A program made the translations under genes and the position numbers. Below the pieces are notes generated by a model. The model was not told where the DNA came from, ran no database searches, and saw nothing but the letters and a program-made list of their open reading frames with translations. From contig NZ_JAGRRD010000001.1 of assembly GCF_018122735.1 (NCBI RefSeq), forward strand, positions 706,382-770,381: DNA of 64,000 nt. Reading direction: 5' to 3'. The stretch is from Azoarcus sp. L1K30 (GTDB lineage Bacteria > Pseudomonadota > Gammaproteobacteria > Burkholderiales > Rhodocyclaceae). Positions 55,413-64,000 of this stretch are shown here, piece after piece; the stretch's first letter is position 1, and each line of letters starts with the position of its first letter.

Positions 55413-56103
55413 CAGGAACGGACACGTCGAAGGCGAGCCGGTGCTGGCCTGCGAGGGGCTGGAGAAGCAGTTTCGCGAGGGCGCCGATGCGGTCAGGGTG
55501 CTGGGCGGGGTCACGCTGGAGGTGGCACGCGGCGAGCGCCTGGCCATCGTAGGTGCGTCGGGGTCGGGCAAGAGCACTTTGCTTCATCTGCTTGGCGGGC
55601 TGGATGTACCCAGCGCCGGCGCGGTGAGACTGATGGGGCAGGATTTTTCGAAGATGTCCGACCGCGCACGAGGCGATTTGCGCAACGGTGCGCTGGGCTT
55701 CGTATATCAGTTCCATCATCTGTTGCCCGAATTCTCCGCGCTCGAAAACGTGGCCATGCCGCTCTACATTCGGCGCATGCCACGTGAGCAGGCCGACGAG
55801 CGCGCGGCGGCGATGCTGCGCGAGGTGGGTTTGGGGCACAGGCTGGACCACGCACCGGGCGAGCTCTCCGGCGGCGAGCGTCAGCGCGCGGCCATCGCTC
55901 GCGCGCTGGTCACCGAGCCGGCCTGCGTGCTGGCCGACGAGCCCACCGGAAATCTCGACCGGCGTACGGCGGAAGGCGTGTTCGACCTGATGCTCTCACT
56001 CAACGAGCGCCTTGCGACCAGCTTCGTCATCGTAACCCATGACGATGCGATGGCGCGGCGTACCCAGCGCAGTCTGCGCCTGGAGGATGGTCTGCTGGTG
56101 TAG
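55405..56103 (+). CDS. lolD: Lipoprotein-releasing ABC ATPase LolD
   Basis: A 232-residue ABC ATPase with Walker [10 protein letters not shown], the Lol-type Q-loop region [22 protein letters not shown], signature [15 protein letters not shown] and Walker [13 protein letters not shown]. It powers LolC/E. Its start overlaps the permease stop by eight bases. Convergent with the DUF2062 gene. Confidence 0.95.
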   Translation: MSNRNGHVEGEPVLACEGLEKQFREGADAVRVLGGVTLEVARGERLAIVGASGSGKSTLLHLLGGLDVPSAGAVRLMGQDFSKMSDRARGDLRNGALGFVYQFHHLLPEFSALENVAMPLYIRRMPREQADERAAAMLREVGLGHRLDHAPGELSGGERQRAAIARALVTEPACVLADEPTGNLDRRTAEGVFDLMLSLNERLATSFVIVTHDDAMARRTQRSLRLEDGLLV

Positions 56104-56158
56104 GACAGCGCCGGAATCAAGTGCAGCGCCGTGCGGCGTGGAGGCCGCGGCGCCGGCT

Positions 56159-56725
56159 TCAGACACCGTGGCGCTTGCTTGACTGCGCGCGATTGACGCT
56201 GCGCTGGCGCCACTGGCGGATCAGCCAGATCCGCCAGGCCCCGCGCACCAGGAGGTAGCCGCTGGAGGACAGGCCGGCTGCCAGCAGCACCAATCCGAGG
56301 GCCAGCGGTTTGCCCAGGCCGGCCATCCACTGGATCATCGCGCCGATCCAGCCGCCGAGATCCATTCCAACGAGCTCCGGTGGCGCGCTGAAGGCCACTG
56401 CGCCGGCGCCGCCGAGCGCCCAGTCGCCAATCCCGAACGCCAGCAGGTAGAGCGGCACGATGGTGAAGGGGTTCGTGTAGAGCGTGATGATCAGCGCCAG
56501 CGGCAGGTTCACGCGCAGCAGCACGCAGGCAATGGCGGCGCCGAGCATTTGCAGCGGCCCCGGGATCAGCCCGCAGAACAGGCCCACCGCGACCGCTCCC
56601 GCTGCCGAATGCCGGTTCAGATACCACAGCCGCGGATGCAGCAGCGTGCCGGAAAAGGGCCTTAGCCATCGGTTGTCGCGGATGGCGTCGTGCTTGGGGA
56701 GAAAACGCTTGAGGGTCTTTTTCAT
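56159..56725 (-). CDS. DUF2062 family membrane protein
   Basis: A 188-residue protein with DUF2062 features: RFLPKHDAIRDNRWLRPFSGTLLHPRLW, then AAGAVAVGLFCGLIPGPLQM and LPLALIITLYTNPFTIVPLYLLAFGIG, with about four hydrophobic segments. Function unknown; the family is widespread next to comEC or lol genes in betaproteobacteria. I start at MKKTLKRFL; 31 upstream codons in the frame are not conserved. Divergent from comEC with 80 bases between. Confidence 0.87.
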   Translation of the reverse strand: MKKTLKRFLPKHDAIRDNRWLRPFSGTLLHPRLWYLNRHSAAGAVAVGLFCGLIPGPLQMLGAAIACVLLRVNLPLALIITLYTNPFTIVPLYLLAFGIGDWALGGAGAVAFSAPPELVGMDLGGWIGAMIQWMAGLGKPLALGLVLLAAGLSSSGYLLVRGAWRIWLIRQWRQRSVNRAQSSKRHGV

Positions 56726-56805
56726 GGTGCGCTTCGATTCTAGCCCAGCTGCAGGCGCGATCGCGCCTTGCCCTGCGGATATCGCTACGGGCATGATGTC
56801 GAGAT

Positions 56806-59157
56806 ATGCCAATTGCAATTTTCGCCTTCGTCGCCGGGGTCTGTTTGCTGCAGGGGCAGGCCCGTCTGCCAGCGTTTGGCCTGGTCGGCGAGGCGGCGAC
56901 GCTGCTGGCCCTTACCGCAATGGCAGGGCTTTGCTGGTACGGGCGAAAGCGGGCCATGACCGGCCGCCGCCGGGTGTTGTGTGATGCCGCCCTCGGCCTT
57001 GCGCTGATCGGATGCGGCTTTCTCTACGCGGCGGTGCGCGCCGAGGTCCGGCTCGAGGATGCCCTGCAGGGCAGTCTGGAGGGACAGACACTGGAAGTTA
57101 CCGGCGTCATTGCCGATCTGCCGCGTGAGGGAGACGATGGCCTGCGGTTTGTCTTCGACGTGGAGCGGGCCGACGAGGGTGTCCCCAGCCGCATTTTGCT
57201 GAGCTGGTATCGAGTTCGCGAAGAAGGTGCCGCACTGCCGACGGTATCGGCCGGGCAGCGCTGGCATCTGGCGGTGCGGCTGAAGCGGCCTCACGGCAGT
57301 TCGACGCCCGGTGTGTTCGACTACGAGGCGTGGCTGCTCGAACACGGGATCCGGGCGACCGGCTACGTTCGCAGCGGGCGGGTGGCCACCGGCGCGGCGG
57401 CGCAGGCAACCGGCTTCATGTATGGTCTTCATCGTCTGCGGGGGCAACTGCGCGCCCGCATCCTTGAAGCGCTGCCGGGCGCGCCGCATGCAGGCGTACT
57501 GGTTGCGCTGGCGGTCGGCGACCAGGGTGCAATCGACCCGGCCGACTGGGAGGTGTTCAGGCGCACCGGGGTATCGCACCTGGTGGCGATTTCGGGCATG
57601 CACATCTCGCTTGTCGGCCTGTTGGCCGGCGGCCTGTGCGCGATGCTGTGGCGGCGACTGCCGTGGCTGACCCTGCGCCTGCCCGCGCGCAAGGCCGCGA
57701 CGATCGCAGCACTCGTGGCCGCTGCGGGCTATGCCATGCTGGCCGGCCTCGGGATTCCGGTGCAGCGCGCACTCATCATGATGACGGTCGGCGCGATTGC
57801 GTTGCTGACTGGACGTGAATCGAGCGCGGTGCGTGTGCTGATGCTCGCGCTTGCAAGCGTCACTGTGCTCGATCCATGGGCGGTACTGTCGCCCGGTTTC
57901 TGGCTCTCGTTCGGGGCGGTGGCAATCATCCTGCTGGTGATGGGCGGGCATGTGGCCCCGATCGCGCCGTGGCGGGCGGCGGTGAAAATACAGCTTGCCG
58001 TCACGCTGGCGAGCATGCCCTTGCTGGTCGGGCTGTTCAACGCGTTTTCGCTGGTCTCGCCGGTGGCCAACGCGCTTGCCATTCCACTGGTGAATTTCGT
58101 CATCACGCCGTTGGCACTGGCGGGCATCGTATGGCCGCATGCCTGGGTTCTCGTGCCTGCCGATGCGGCCACGACCTGGATGATGGTGGCACTCGAATGG
58201 CTGTCCTCGGCAGAGATGGCATTGCGGCAGCAGTCGTCGCCGCCGCCGTGGCTGACGCTGGGTGGTGCGCTTGCTGCGACGTGGATGTTGCTGCCGCGCG
58301 GCACGCCCGGTCGGCTGGGTGCGATCGCGCCCGTGCTGGCCTTACTCGCGTGGCAGGCCGGTCGTCCCGCGGAGGGCAGTTTCAGGGCCACGGTGCTCGA
58401 TGTGGGGCAGGGGCTCGCCGTGCATGTGCAGACGGCAGCGCACGATCTGCTCTATGATGCCGGCCCGCCCTACGGTCGGACGGATGCCGGCGAACGCGTC
58501 GTGCTGCCGTTTCTGACCGCGGCCGGGGTGAACCGGCTGGACCGGATGATCCTGTCACATGATGATGCCGATCACGTCGGTGGGGCGGAGAGCATACTGA
58601 CAGCGCTGCCGGTTGAGCGGATTCTAGCCGGCGAGCGCGAGGCGGTACTGCGCGGGCTGGGGGCGTGGCCATCCGCCGTGTGTGTGGCCGGTACGAAATG
58701 GACATGGGACGGCGTCCTCTTCGAGGTGTTGTGGCCCGATCCGACGATGTTGCCGCCGCGCCGCAACAACGACCTGTCGTGCGTCATCCGCGTCAGCGCG
58801 GATGGCGGTTCGATGCTGTTGCTGGGCGATATCGAAGAGACGGCGGAGACGGCGCTGCTGGCGCGCCATGGTGACGCACTGGCAAGTTCTGTTGCAGTCG
58901 TGGCCCATCATGGCAGCCGCTCTTCGTCGACGATGGATTTCGTCGATGCGGTGATGCCGGCCGCGGCGATCTTCTCGGTCGGTTACCGCAGCCGCTTCGG
59001 CCATCCGCATCCGGCGGTGTGGGCGCGATGGAGCGCGGCCGGTGCGCGCAACTATCGCACCGACGCGCAGGGCAGCATCATCGTGAATGCGGATCGTGAT
59101 GGTGTCGATATCGACGCCTGGCGGGCGCGTGAGGCGCGTTACTGGCACGGACGCTGA
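56806..59157 (+). CDS. comEC: DNA internalization protein ComEC/Rec2
   Basis: A 783-residue inner-membrane channel for DNA uptake. N-terminal membrane segments, a DUF4131 region (about 40-200), the competence domain (about 225-480; GVSHLVAISGMHISLVGLLAGGL) and a C-terminal metallo-beta-lactamase-like nuclease domain (LDVGQGLAVHV, SHDDADHVGG, VVAHHGSRSS). The metal ligands of the nuclease domain are visible, so it may degrade the non-imported strand. Natural transformability is suggested but not shown. Confidence 0.93.
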   Translation: MPIAIFAFVAGVCLLQGQARLPAFGLVGEAATLLALTAMAGLCWYGRKRAMTGRRRVLCDAALGLALIGCGFLYAAVRAEVRLEDALQGSLEGQTLEVTGVIADLPREGDDGLRFVFDVERADEGVPSRILLSWYRVREEGAALPTVSAGQRWHLAVRLKRPHGSSTPGVFDYEAWLLEHGIRATGYVRSGRVATGAAAQATGFMYGLHRLRGQLRARILEALPGAPHAGVLVALAVGDQGAIDPADWEVFRRTGVSHLVAISGMHISLVGLLAGGLCAMLWRRLPWLTLRLPARKAATIAALVAAAGYAMLAGLGIPVQRALIMMTVGAIALLTGRESSAVRVLMLALASVTVLDPWAVLSPGFWLSFGAVAIILLVMGGHVAPIAPWRAAVKIQLAVTLASMPLLVGLFNAFSLVSPVANALAIPLVNFVITPLALAGIVWPHAWVLVPADAATTWMMVALEWLSSAEMALRQQSSPPPWLTLGGALAATWMLLPRGTPGRLGAIAPVLALLAWQAGRPAEGSFRATVLDVGQGLAVHVQTAAHDLLYDAGPPYGRTDAGERVVLPFLTAAGVNRLDRMILSHDDADHVGGAESILTALPVERILAGEREAVLRGLGAWPSAVCVAGTKWTWDGVLFEVLWPDPTMLPPRRNNDLSCVIRVSADGGSMLLLGDIEETAETALLARHGDALASSVAVVAHHGSRSSSTMDFVDAVMPAAAIFSVGYRSRFGHPHPAVWARWSAAGARNYRTDAQGSIIVNADRDGVDIDAWRAREARYWHGR

Positions 59158-59282
59158 CTGACGGACCTTGTGGAATACGCAAGCCAAAGGGCTACGCGAC
59201 ATCCAGCACTCGACGGTGTGGGGATTCTGTATTACTTTCGAAGCATTCAATGCAGCAGCTTCATCAAACAAGAAAGCGATAA

Positions 59283-61664
59283 ATGACGAATGCAATCGGC
59301 CGCTTCGAACTCAGGCGCGAACTGGGGCGCGGCGCGCAGAGCGTGGTATTTCTGGCGTTCGATCCTCAGCTCGAGCGTGAAGTTGCGGTCAAGACACTGC
59401 ATTTCAGCGACAGGCGATCGGCGCAGGGCGAGGCATTGCTTGCCGAGGCGCGCAGCGTAAGCCGCCTGCGGCATCCAGGCATCGTTCCGGTGTTTGAGGC
59501 CGGCGAGTCCGGTGGCGATCCCTACCTCGTGTTCGAGTACGTCCCGGGCGAGAGTCTCGCTCAGTTGATGCATCGCGAGGGCCGGATCGAGGCGGGGCGC
59601 GCAGCCGAACTGATGGTGCAGATCCTCCAGGCGGTGGCCGCCGCGCATTCGGAAGGTGTGATTCATCGCGATCTCAAGCCTGGCAACGTGCTGTTGGATG
59701 TCGACGGCACGCCGCGGGTGATGGATTTCGGCATTGCTCGGCGGGTAGAAGGGGCCGGGGCCGCGGCGGGCGCGTTTTCGGGCACACCAGCCTACATGGC
59801 GCCGGAGTACGTTCTGAAGCGCGAGGTGAGCGCACGCGGTGATGTCTATGCTGCGGGCGTGATCCTGATCGAGATGCTGCTCGGGCGCAGGCTGTTTTCG
59901 GGTAACGACGTTGACGCCGTAATGCGCAGGGTGGTGACCGAGACCATCGACATTCCCGCCGATGCGGGCATCGACGAGCGGCTGTCGGGCATTGCGCTGC
60001 GTGCGGTGGCGCGCGATCCGGAGATGCGCTATCAGTCCGCGCTGGAGTTTCTGCAGGCGCTCGAGGCCTGGATGGCACCGGCCGCGGAGCTTGCCCCGGG
60101 GGAGGCGAACCAGAGTACGGTCGATTTCCTGTTGCGCAGGATGCGGCACAAGAGTGACTTCCCGGCGCTGTCGGAGTCGGTCGGCGCGATCAATCGCATC
60201 GCCAACAGCGAGTCGGAGAGCGTCACCAAGCTGTCGTCAATGATCCTGCGCGACTTTTCGCTGACCAACAAGCTCCTCCGCCTGGTCAATTCCGTCTATT
60301 ACCGTCAGGCGGGTGCCGGCAATATCAGCACGATATCGCGCGCGATCGTAGTGCTTGGCTTTGATGCCGTGCGCAATATTGCCGTGACCGTGCTGCTGTT
60401 CGAGCACCTGCAGAACAAGAAGAATGCCGGCCAGCTCAAGGAAGAGTTTCTGCGCGCCAATCTTGCCGCCTTGCTGGCGCGAGACCTTGCGGGCAGGATG
60501 ACTTTCCGGGATCTGGAGCAGGCCTACATCTGCTCCATATTTCATGGTCTCGGGCGCCTGCTGTCGCAGTTCTATTTCCCGGAGGAGTGCGACGAGATCC
60601 GCCGGCTGGTGGGGCAGAAAGCCTGTGGTGAAGAGGCGGCAGTGCATCGTGTGCTGGGCCTGAGCTACGAGGACCTTGGTGTCGGCATTGCGCGCAGCTG
60701 GGGTTTCCCGTCGGTGATCGTCAATAGCATGCATCGCTTGTCGGCAGGCACAGTGCGCAAACCCGTTACTCAGGAGGAGCGTTTGCGTGCGGTGTCGGCG
60801 TTCTCCAACGAGATCTGCTCGGCCATCGCGCAACTGGCGCCAGAGCCACGGGAACGTGAGATCGAGCGCATCGCCGCACGCTTTGCAGAAGCATTGCCGG
60901 GGGCCGGCAAGGATCTGCGTGAGACGGTAACGGCGGCGATCGACGAGTTGGCCGATTTCGCGCGGATCATCCGGATCGATCTGGGACAGACGCAACTCGG
61001 GCAGCAGTTGAAGATTTTCGGCGACAAGCATCACGGGCGAGCACCCGGATATGACGCAGCTGGCGATGACGGCACGGAAGACGGCGTGATCCCGGGCGTG
61101 ACGATCCCCGCGACAAGACACGCGGCGACGGATGCGGACGACCAGCCGGTCGACCGCGAAGCGGTGTTGTCGGCAGGTATCCAGGACATCAGTAATACGC
61201 TGGTCGAAGACTTCAAGCTCAACGATGTACTGCGCATGATCCTCGAAACCATGTACCGCGCCATCGGTTTCAAGCGCGTGCTGCTGTGCATACGCGATGC
61301 GCGCAGCAATACCATGCAGGGCCGTTTTGGACTGGGCCCCGATGTCGGTACGCTGGCGACGAAGTTCCGTTTCCCGCTCGGTTATACGCCTGACATCTTC
61401 CATGTGGCGACCTCGAAAGGGGCTGACATCCTGATCACCGATGTCAACGATGCCAAGATTGCAGACCGCATTCCGGACTGGTTCCGTGAATCGGTTCAGT
61501 CCGCCACCTTCGTGTTATTGCCGCTCTCGATCAAGCACAAGCCGGTGGCGCTGATCTACGGCGACAAGGATTTGGCCGGTGAGATCGTGTTTTCAGAGCG
61601 CGAATTGTCACTGCTGAGAACCCTGCGCAACCAGGCCGTGCTTGCGATCAAGCAGGCGAGTTGA
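59283..61664 (+). CDS. Ser/Thr protein kinase - HDOD - GAF fusion
   Basis: A 793-residue signalling protein in three parts. An N-terminal Hanks-type kinase (about 7-268) has a glycine loop LGRGAQSV, K37 (AVKTL), D130 in HRDLKPGN and DFG at 148-150, so it should be active. A HDOD domain (about 285-500; SVGAINRIANSESESVTKLSSMILRDFSLTNKLL, shown as evidence of the family) is followed by a GAF domain (about 640-790). No membrane segment. HDOD domains are linked to signalling and stress responses; the partner proteins are unknown. Confidence 0.9.
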   Translation: MTNAIGRFELRRELGRGAQSVVFLAFDPQLEREVAVKTLHFSDRRSAQGEALLAEARSVSRLRHPGIVPVFEAGESGGDPYLVFEYVPGESLAQLMHREGRIEAGRAAELMVQILQAVAAAHSEGVIHRDLKPGNVLLDVDGTPRVMDFGIARRVEGAGAAAGAFSGTPAYMAPEYVLKREVSARGDVYAAGVILIEMLLGRRLFSGNDVDAVMRRVVTETIDIPADAGIDERLSGIALRAVARDPEMRYQSALEFLQALEAWMAPAAELAPGEANQSTVDFLLRRMRHKSDFPALSESVGAINRIANSESESVTKLSSMILRDFSLTNKLLRLVNSVYYRQAGAGNISTISRAIVVLGFDAVRNIAVTVLLFEHLQNKKNAGQLKEEFLRANLAALLARDLAGRMTFRDLEQAYICSIFHGLGRLLSQFYFPEECDEIRRLVGQKACGEEAAVHRVLGLSYEDLGVGIARSWGFPSVIVNSMHRLSAGTVRKPVTQEERLRAVSAFSNEICSAIAQLAPEPREREIERIAARFAEALPGAGKDLRETVTAAIDELADFARIIRIDLGQTQLGQQLKIFGDKHHGRAPGYDAAGDDGTEDGVIPGVTIPATRHAATDADDQPVDREAVLSAGIQDISNTLVEDFKLNDVLRMILETMYRAIGFKRVLLCIRDARSNTMQGRFGLGPDVGTLATKFRFPLGYTPDIFHVATSKGADILITDVNDAKIADRIPDWFRESVQSATFVLLPLSIKHKPVALIYGDKDLAGEIVFSERELSLLRTLRNQAVLAIKQAS

Positions 61665-61737
61665 GGGCGTGCGCGGGGTTGGGGCTCCTGGGCTGAAGTG
61701 ATGGACTGAGGCGCGAATGTGCGCGGGTGTCTGCCGC

Positions 61738-62277
61738 TCAGCGCACTACCGGGCGATTGGGCAACTGGTTACCGCGGCTGCGGCTGAGGGTCTGATCCGG
61801 GTCGGGAAAGTGCTCGCTCAGTGCGCGGTCTGCCGCATCGATGGCCATACGCAAACCCGCTTCGTAGTCGCCGTCGGCGAACGCCTTGCGGATCCGGTCG
61901 AGTTCGCCCTCGAGATGGGTCGGCCCGAGCCGGTCCGCGATGCCGCGGTCGGCAACGACCTCGATCCGGTGTTCGGCGAGCTGGACATAGATCAGTACGC
62001 CGTTGTTGTCTGCGGTGTCCCACACCCGCATGGTGGAAAAGAGGTCGATGGCACGTTCGCGCACGAGTGCATCGATCGGCTCGCGTCGCCAGGCATGGCG
62101 CCACAGCATCGCGCGCGGCAGACTGGCCTCGACGCACACGCAGATCTCCCCGGTGTGCTTGAGTTCGCTGTGCTGGATGCGTTTGTCGAGGCGGTCGAGT
62201 GCATCCTTGCCCAGCAGACGAAAGGCGTCGTCGGCATCAAGCCAGAAATGGCGCAAGAGTCGTGTCGTCAGGTTCAT
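61738..62277 (-). CDS. TPM-domain protein (second copy)
   Basis: A 179-residue protein with a TPM domain, e.g. HTGEICVCVEASLPRAML, RERAIDLFSTMRVWDTADNNGVLIYVQLAEHRIEVVADRGI (motif around residues 72-113). No signal peptide or membrane anchor is seen. I start at MNLTTRLL, with GGGAGG nine bases upstream; a GTG two codons earlier overlaps the stop of the preceding gene. Reads with the larger TPM protein and LemA as one operon. Confidence 0.85.
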   Translation of the reverse strand: MNLTTRLLRHFWLDADDAFRLLGKDALDRLDKRIQHSELKHTGEICVCVEASLPRAMLWRHAWRREPIDALVRERAIDLFSTMRVWDTADNNGVLIYVQLAEHRIEVVADRGIADRLGPTHLEGELDRIRKAFADGDYEAGLRMAIDAADRALSEHFPDPDQTLSRSRGNQLPNRPVVR

Positions 62278-62279
62278 GA

Positions 62280-63242
62280 TCACCAGCCTCCCGAGGCGCC
62301 GCCGCCACCGAAGCTTCCGCCACCGCCGGAGCGGAATCCGCCGCCACCACTGCGACCTCCGCCGAATCCGCCGCCGCGGATGATCGGGCCGCCGCCGGGA
62401 AAGCCACCGCCGCCACCACCACCGCCGCCCAGCGCGATGGTGAACACCAGCGCAAGCACGCCGCCCACGATGGCCAACAGCAGGCTGCCGGTCATCAGCT
62501 GGACGATGAAGCCGACTGCGCCGGCGGTGGCCAGTGTGCCGAGCTTGCGTCCGAGCACGCTGGTGAGGATGCCGCCGAGCAGGGGGACGGCGACGAAGAG
62601 AAAGACGGCCGTGTCCTCCAGCGAAAGTCCCGAATTGGCGGTTGCGATCGCGCTTGCATCTGGCCGTGGCAGGTCTTCGCCGGAGATGCGCGCAATGAGT
62701 CCGTTCACCCCGGCAGCGATACCGCCGGCGAAATCACCTTCGCGAAAGCGCGGGGTGATGAGACCATCGATGATGCGAAAGGCGATGACATCGGGCACCG
62801 CGCCCTCGAGCGCACGTGCGACCTCGATCCGGACCTTGCGGTCGTTTTTGGCCACCACCAGCAGCACGCCGTCACCGATCTCGCGGCGGCCGATCTTCCA
62901 TTGATCCGCGACGCGGAAGGCGTAGGACGCAATGTCTTCCGGTGCCGTCGTGGCGACCACCAGGACCACGATCTGCGTTCCGCGCTCGGATTCGAATGCA
63001 GCCAGTCGGGATTCGAGCGACTGCAGCGCGTCTGCCGATAGTGTGCCGGTCCGGTCCATGACGCGCGCGCTCAGCGCTGGCACCGGCTGCAAGGCCTGGG
63101 CAGAGACGACCGAGCTCAGCAGCAGGAGCAGTGTGCAGGCGAGGTAACGCAATGCCAGCCTGATCAGGTGCGCGGGGTTCAGCGTCGATGATCGGGCCGT
63201 TGCGTGATTCGACGTGCAGCGGCGCTCCAGGTGGGACAACAT
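62280..63242 (-). CDS. TPM-domain (YgcG-like) membrane protein with Gly-rich tail
   Basis: A 320-residue protein: N-terminal stretch with a signal-like segment (about 28-48), an exported TPM domain (about 55-190; VMDRTGTLSADALQSLESRLAAFE, QIVVLVVATT, DGVLLVVAKNDRKVRIEV), two or three membrane segments (about 210-272) and a glycine-rich C-terminus ending SGGW. YgcG-like proteins partner with LemA in many bacteria; the function is unknown, with suggested roles in membrane maintenance. Three bases separate it from lemA. Confidence 0.88.
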   Translation of the reverse strand: MLSHLERRCTSNHATARSSTLNPAHLIRLALRYLACTLLLLLSSVVSAQALQPVPALSARVMDRTGTLSADALQSLESRLAAFESERGTQIVVLVVATTAPEDIASYAFRVADQWKIGRREIGDGVLLVVAKNDRKVRIEVARALEGAVPDVIAFRIIDGLITPRFREGDFAGGIAAGVNGLIARISGEDLPRPDASAIATANSGLSLEDTAVFLFVAVPLLGGILTSVLGRKLGTLATAGAVGFIVQLMTGSLLLAIVGGVLALVFTIALGGGGGGGGGFPGGGPIIRGGGFGGGRSGGGGFRSGGGGSFGGGGASGGW

Positions 63243-63245
63243 GCC

Positions 63246-63863
63246 TCAGTGCGCACCCTGACTGCCGAAATCGACGGTCGGCGGTCGGGAGATCTCCGCC
63301 TCGTTGGCGACGGTGAAGCTGGCCTTGGGCGTATAGCTGAACATCATTGCCGTCAGGTTGGTGGGAAAGCTGCGCGCGAGCACGTTGTACTGCTGGACGG
63401 CGCCGATGTACTTGTTGCGTGCGACGGTGATCCTGTTTTCAGTACCTTCGAGCTGCACCCGCAGTTCCTGGAAGGCCTGGTTGGCTTTCAGGTTGGGGTA
63501 ATTCTCGGCAACCGCAAGCAGGCGTGACAGGGCACCGCCGAGCTGGCTTTGCGCTTGTTGAAAACGTGCCATGGCCTCCGGATCGTTGAGCGTTTCGGGC
63601 GTAACCTGGATAGCAGTGGCGCGCGAGCGCGCTTCGATGACGCGGGTGAGCGTGGTTTGCTCGAAATCCGCTTCGCCCTTGACCGTGGCCACGAGATTGG
63701 GCACCAGATCGGCGCGACGCTGGTACTGGTTCAGCACCTCGGCCCAGGCCGCCTTGGTGTCTTCGTCGAGGCGCTGGAAATCGTTGTAGCCACAACCCGA
63801 CAGGCTGGCCAGGGCGGCGATGCCGAGCACAAGCGAAAAGCGGCGAATGAGTCGATCGAACAT
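63246..63863 (-). CDS. lemA: LemA family lipoprotein
   Basis: A 205-residue protein with a lipoprotein signal (LSGC lipobox at about 21-24) and a LemA helical domain (QYQRRADLVPNLVATVKG, YPNLKANQAFQELRVQLEGTENRI, YNVLARSFPTNL). LemA is a four-helix coiled protein of unknown function that often travels with TPM-domain genes, as here. Confidence 0.92.
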   Translation of the reverse strand: MFDRLIRRFSLVLGIAALASLSGCGYNDFQRLDEDTKAAWAEVLNQYQRRADLVPNLVATVKGEADFEQTTLTRVIEARSRATAIQVTPETLNDPEAMARFQQAQSQLGGALSRLLAVAENYPNLKANQAFQELRVQLEGTENRITVARNKYIGAVQQYNVLARSFPTNLTAMMFSYTPKASFTVANEAEISRPPTVDFGSQGAH

Positions 63864-63889
63864 GTCAGTGAGTCTCCGTTTGCCGGGGG

Positions 63890-64000
63890 TCAGATCCGCG
63901 GGGCACCGGTCAGCGTGTGCAGACGCTCGACGGCGCTCGCATCGAGTTGCAGCAGTTGTGCCAGTTGGCGCAGGTAGTTCCGCTCGGCGTCGGTGTCCAG
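63890..64000 (-). CDS. C-terminal fragment of a TerB/DUF533-like protein (runs off the window)
   Basis: The last 36 codons of a minus-strand gene: LDTDAERNYLRQLAQLL followed by DASAVERLHTLTGAP. The helical pattern resembles the end of DUF533/TerB-like inner-membrane proteins such as YebE. The start lies beyond base 64000, so the identification is tentative. Confidence 0.55.
   Translation of the reverse strand: MDTDAERNYLRQLAQLLQLDASAVERLHTLTGAPRI

Overview
The window is high-GC DNA with densely packed, often overlapping genes. Gene content and protein style point to a betaproteobacterium of the Rhodocyclales (Azoarcus/Thauera/Aromatoleum-like); this is inferred from protein families, since no rRNA gene is present. 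I saw no rRNA, tRNA, CRISPR array, intact insertion sequence or prophage.

0-10 kb: one minus-strand operon of nine genes for pyrimidine-base uptake and breakdown. In transcription order it encodes a GTP-cyclohydrolase-II-like protein (Urc1), a DUF1688 protein (Urc4), uracil phosphoribosyltransferase (Upp/Urc6 role), a RutR-like TetR regulator, a BMP-type ABC importer (binding protein, double ATPase, two permeases) and cytosine deaminase. A near-perfect RutR-type palindrome sits just upstream of the first gene. This looks like a bacterial version of the fungal URC route of uracil catabolism with its own uptake and control.

10-29 kb: mixed accessory and housekeeping genes: an Lrp/LysE pair, small secreted proteins, RlmA, a subtilase with a DUF5648 tail, an SbmA/BacA-like transporter, a glucosylglycerol-phosphate phosphatase, a GAF-GAF-GGDEF-EAL protein, an MgtC-like membrane protein, VOC proteins (one a remnant), a C39-like cysteine peptidase and a repetitive surface protein with an IPTL-type C-terminal sorting signal. 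A family of GC-rich palindromic repeats is scattered between genes.

29-34 kb: a three-gene condensin-like operon (kleisin/MukF-like, MukE-like, 929-aa SMC ATPase), comparable to MksBEF/Wadjet complexes but with no nuclease gene beside it and an SMC-type hinge. Next comes prfB with its programmed frameshift.

36-48 kb: a sensory block: a cytosolic PAS-PAS kinase with its NarL-type regulator, then a chemotaxis operon of a short MCP-like protein with a CheZ-like motif, CheY, STAS protein, CheA with a possible c-di-GMP-binding MshEN-like insert, an MCP with an internal 90-residue duplication, CheW, CheR and CheB.

48-64 kb: mostly housekeeping genes: a HIT hydrolase, an RpfE-RecJ fusion, a YgiQ radical SAM protein, LolC/E-LolD, DUF2062, ComEC, a Ser/Thr kinase-HDOD-GAF fusion, two TPM-domain proteins with LemA, and the 3' end of a TerB/DUF533-like gene running off the window.
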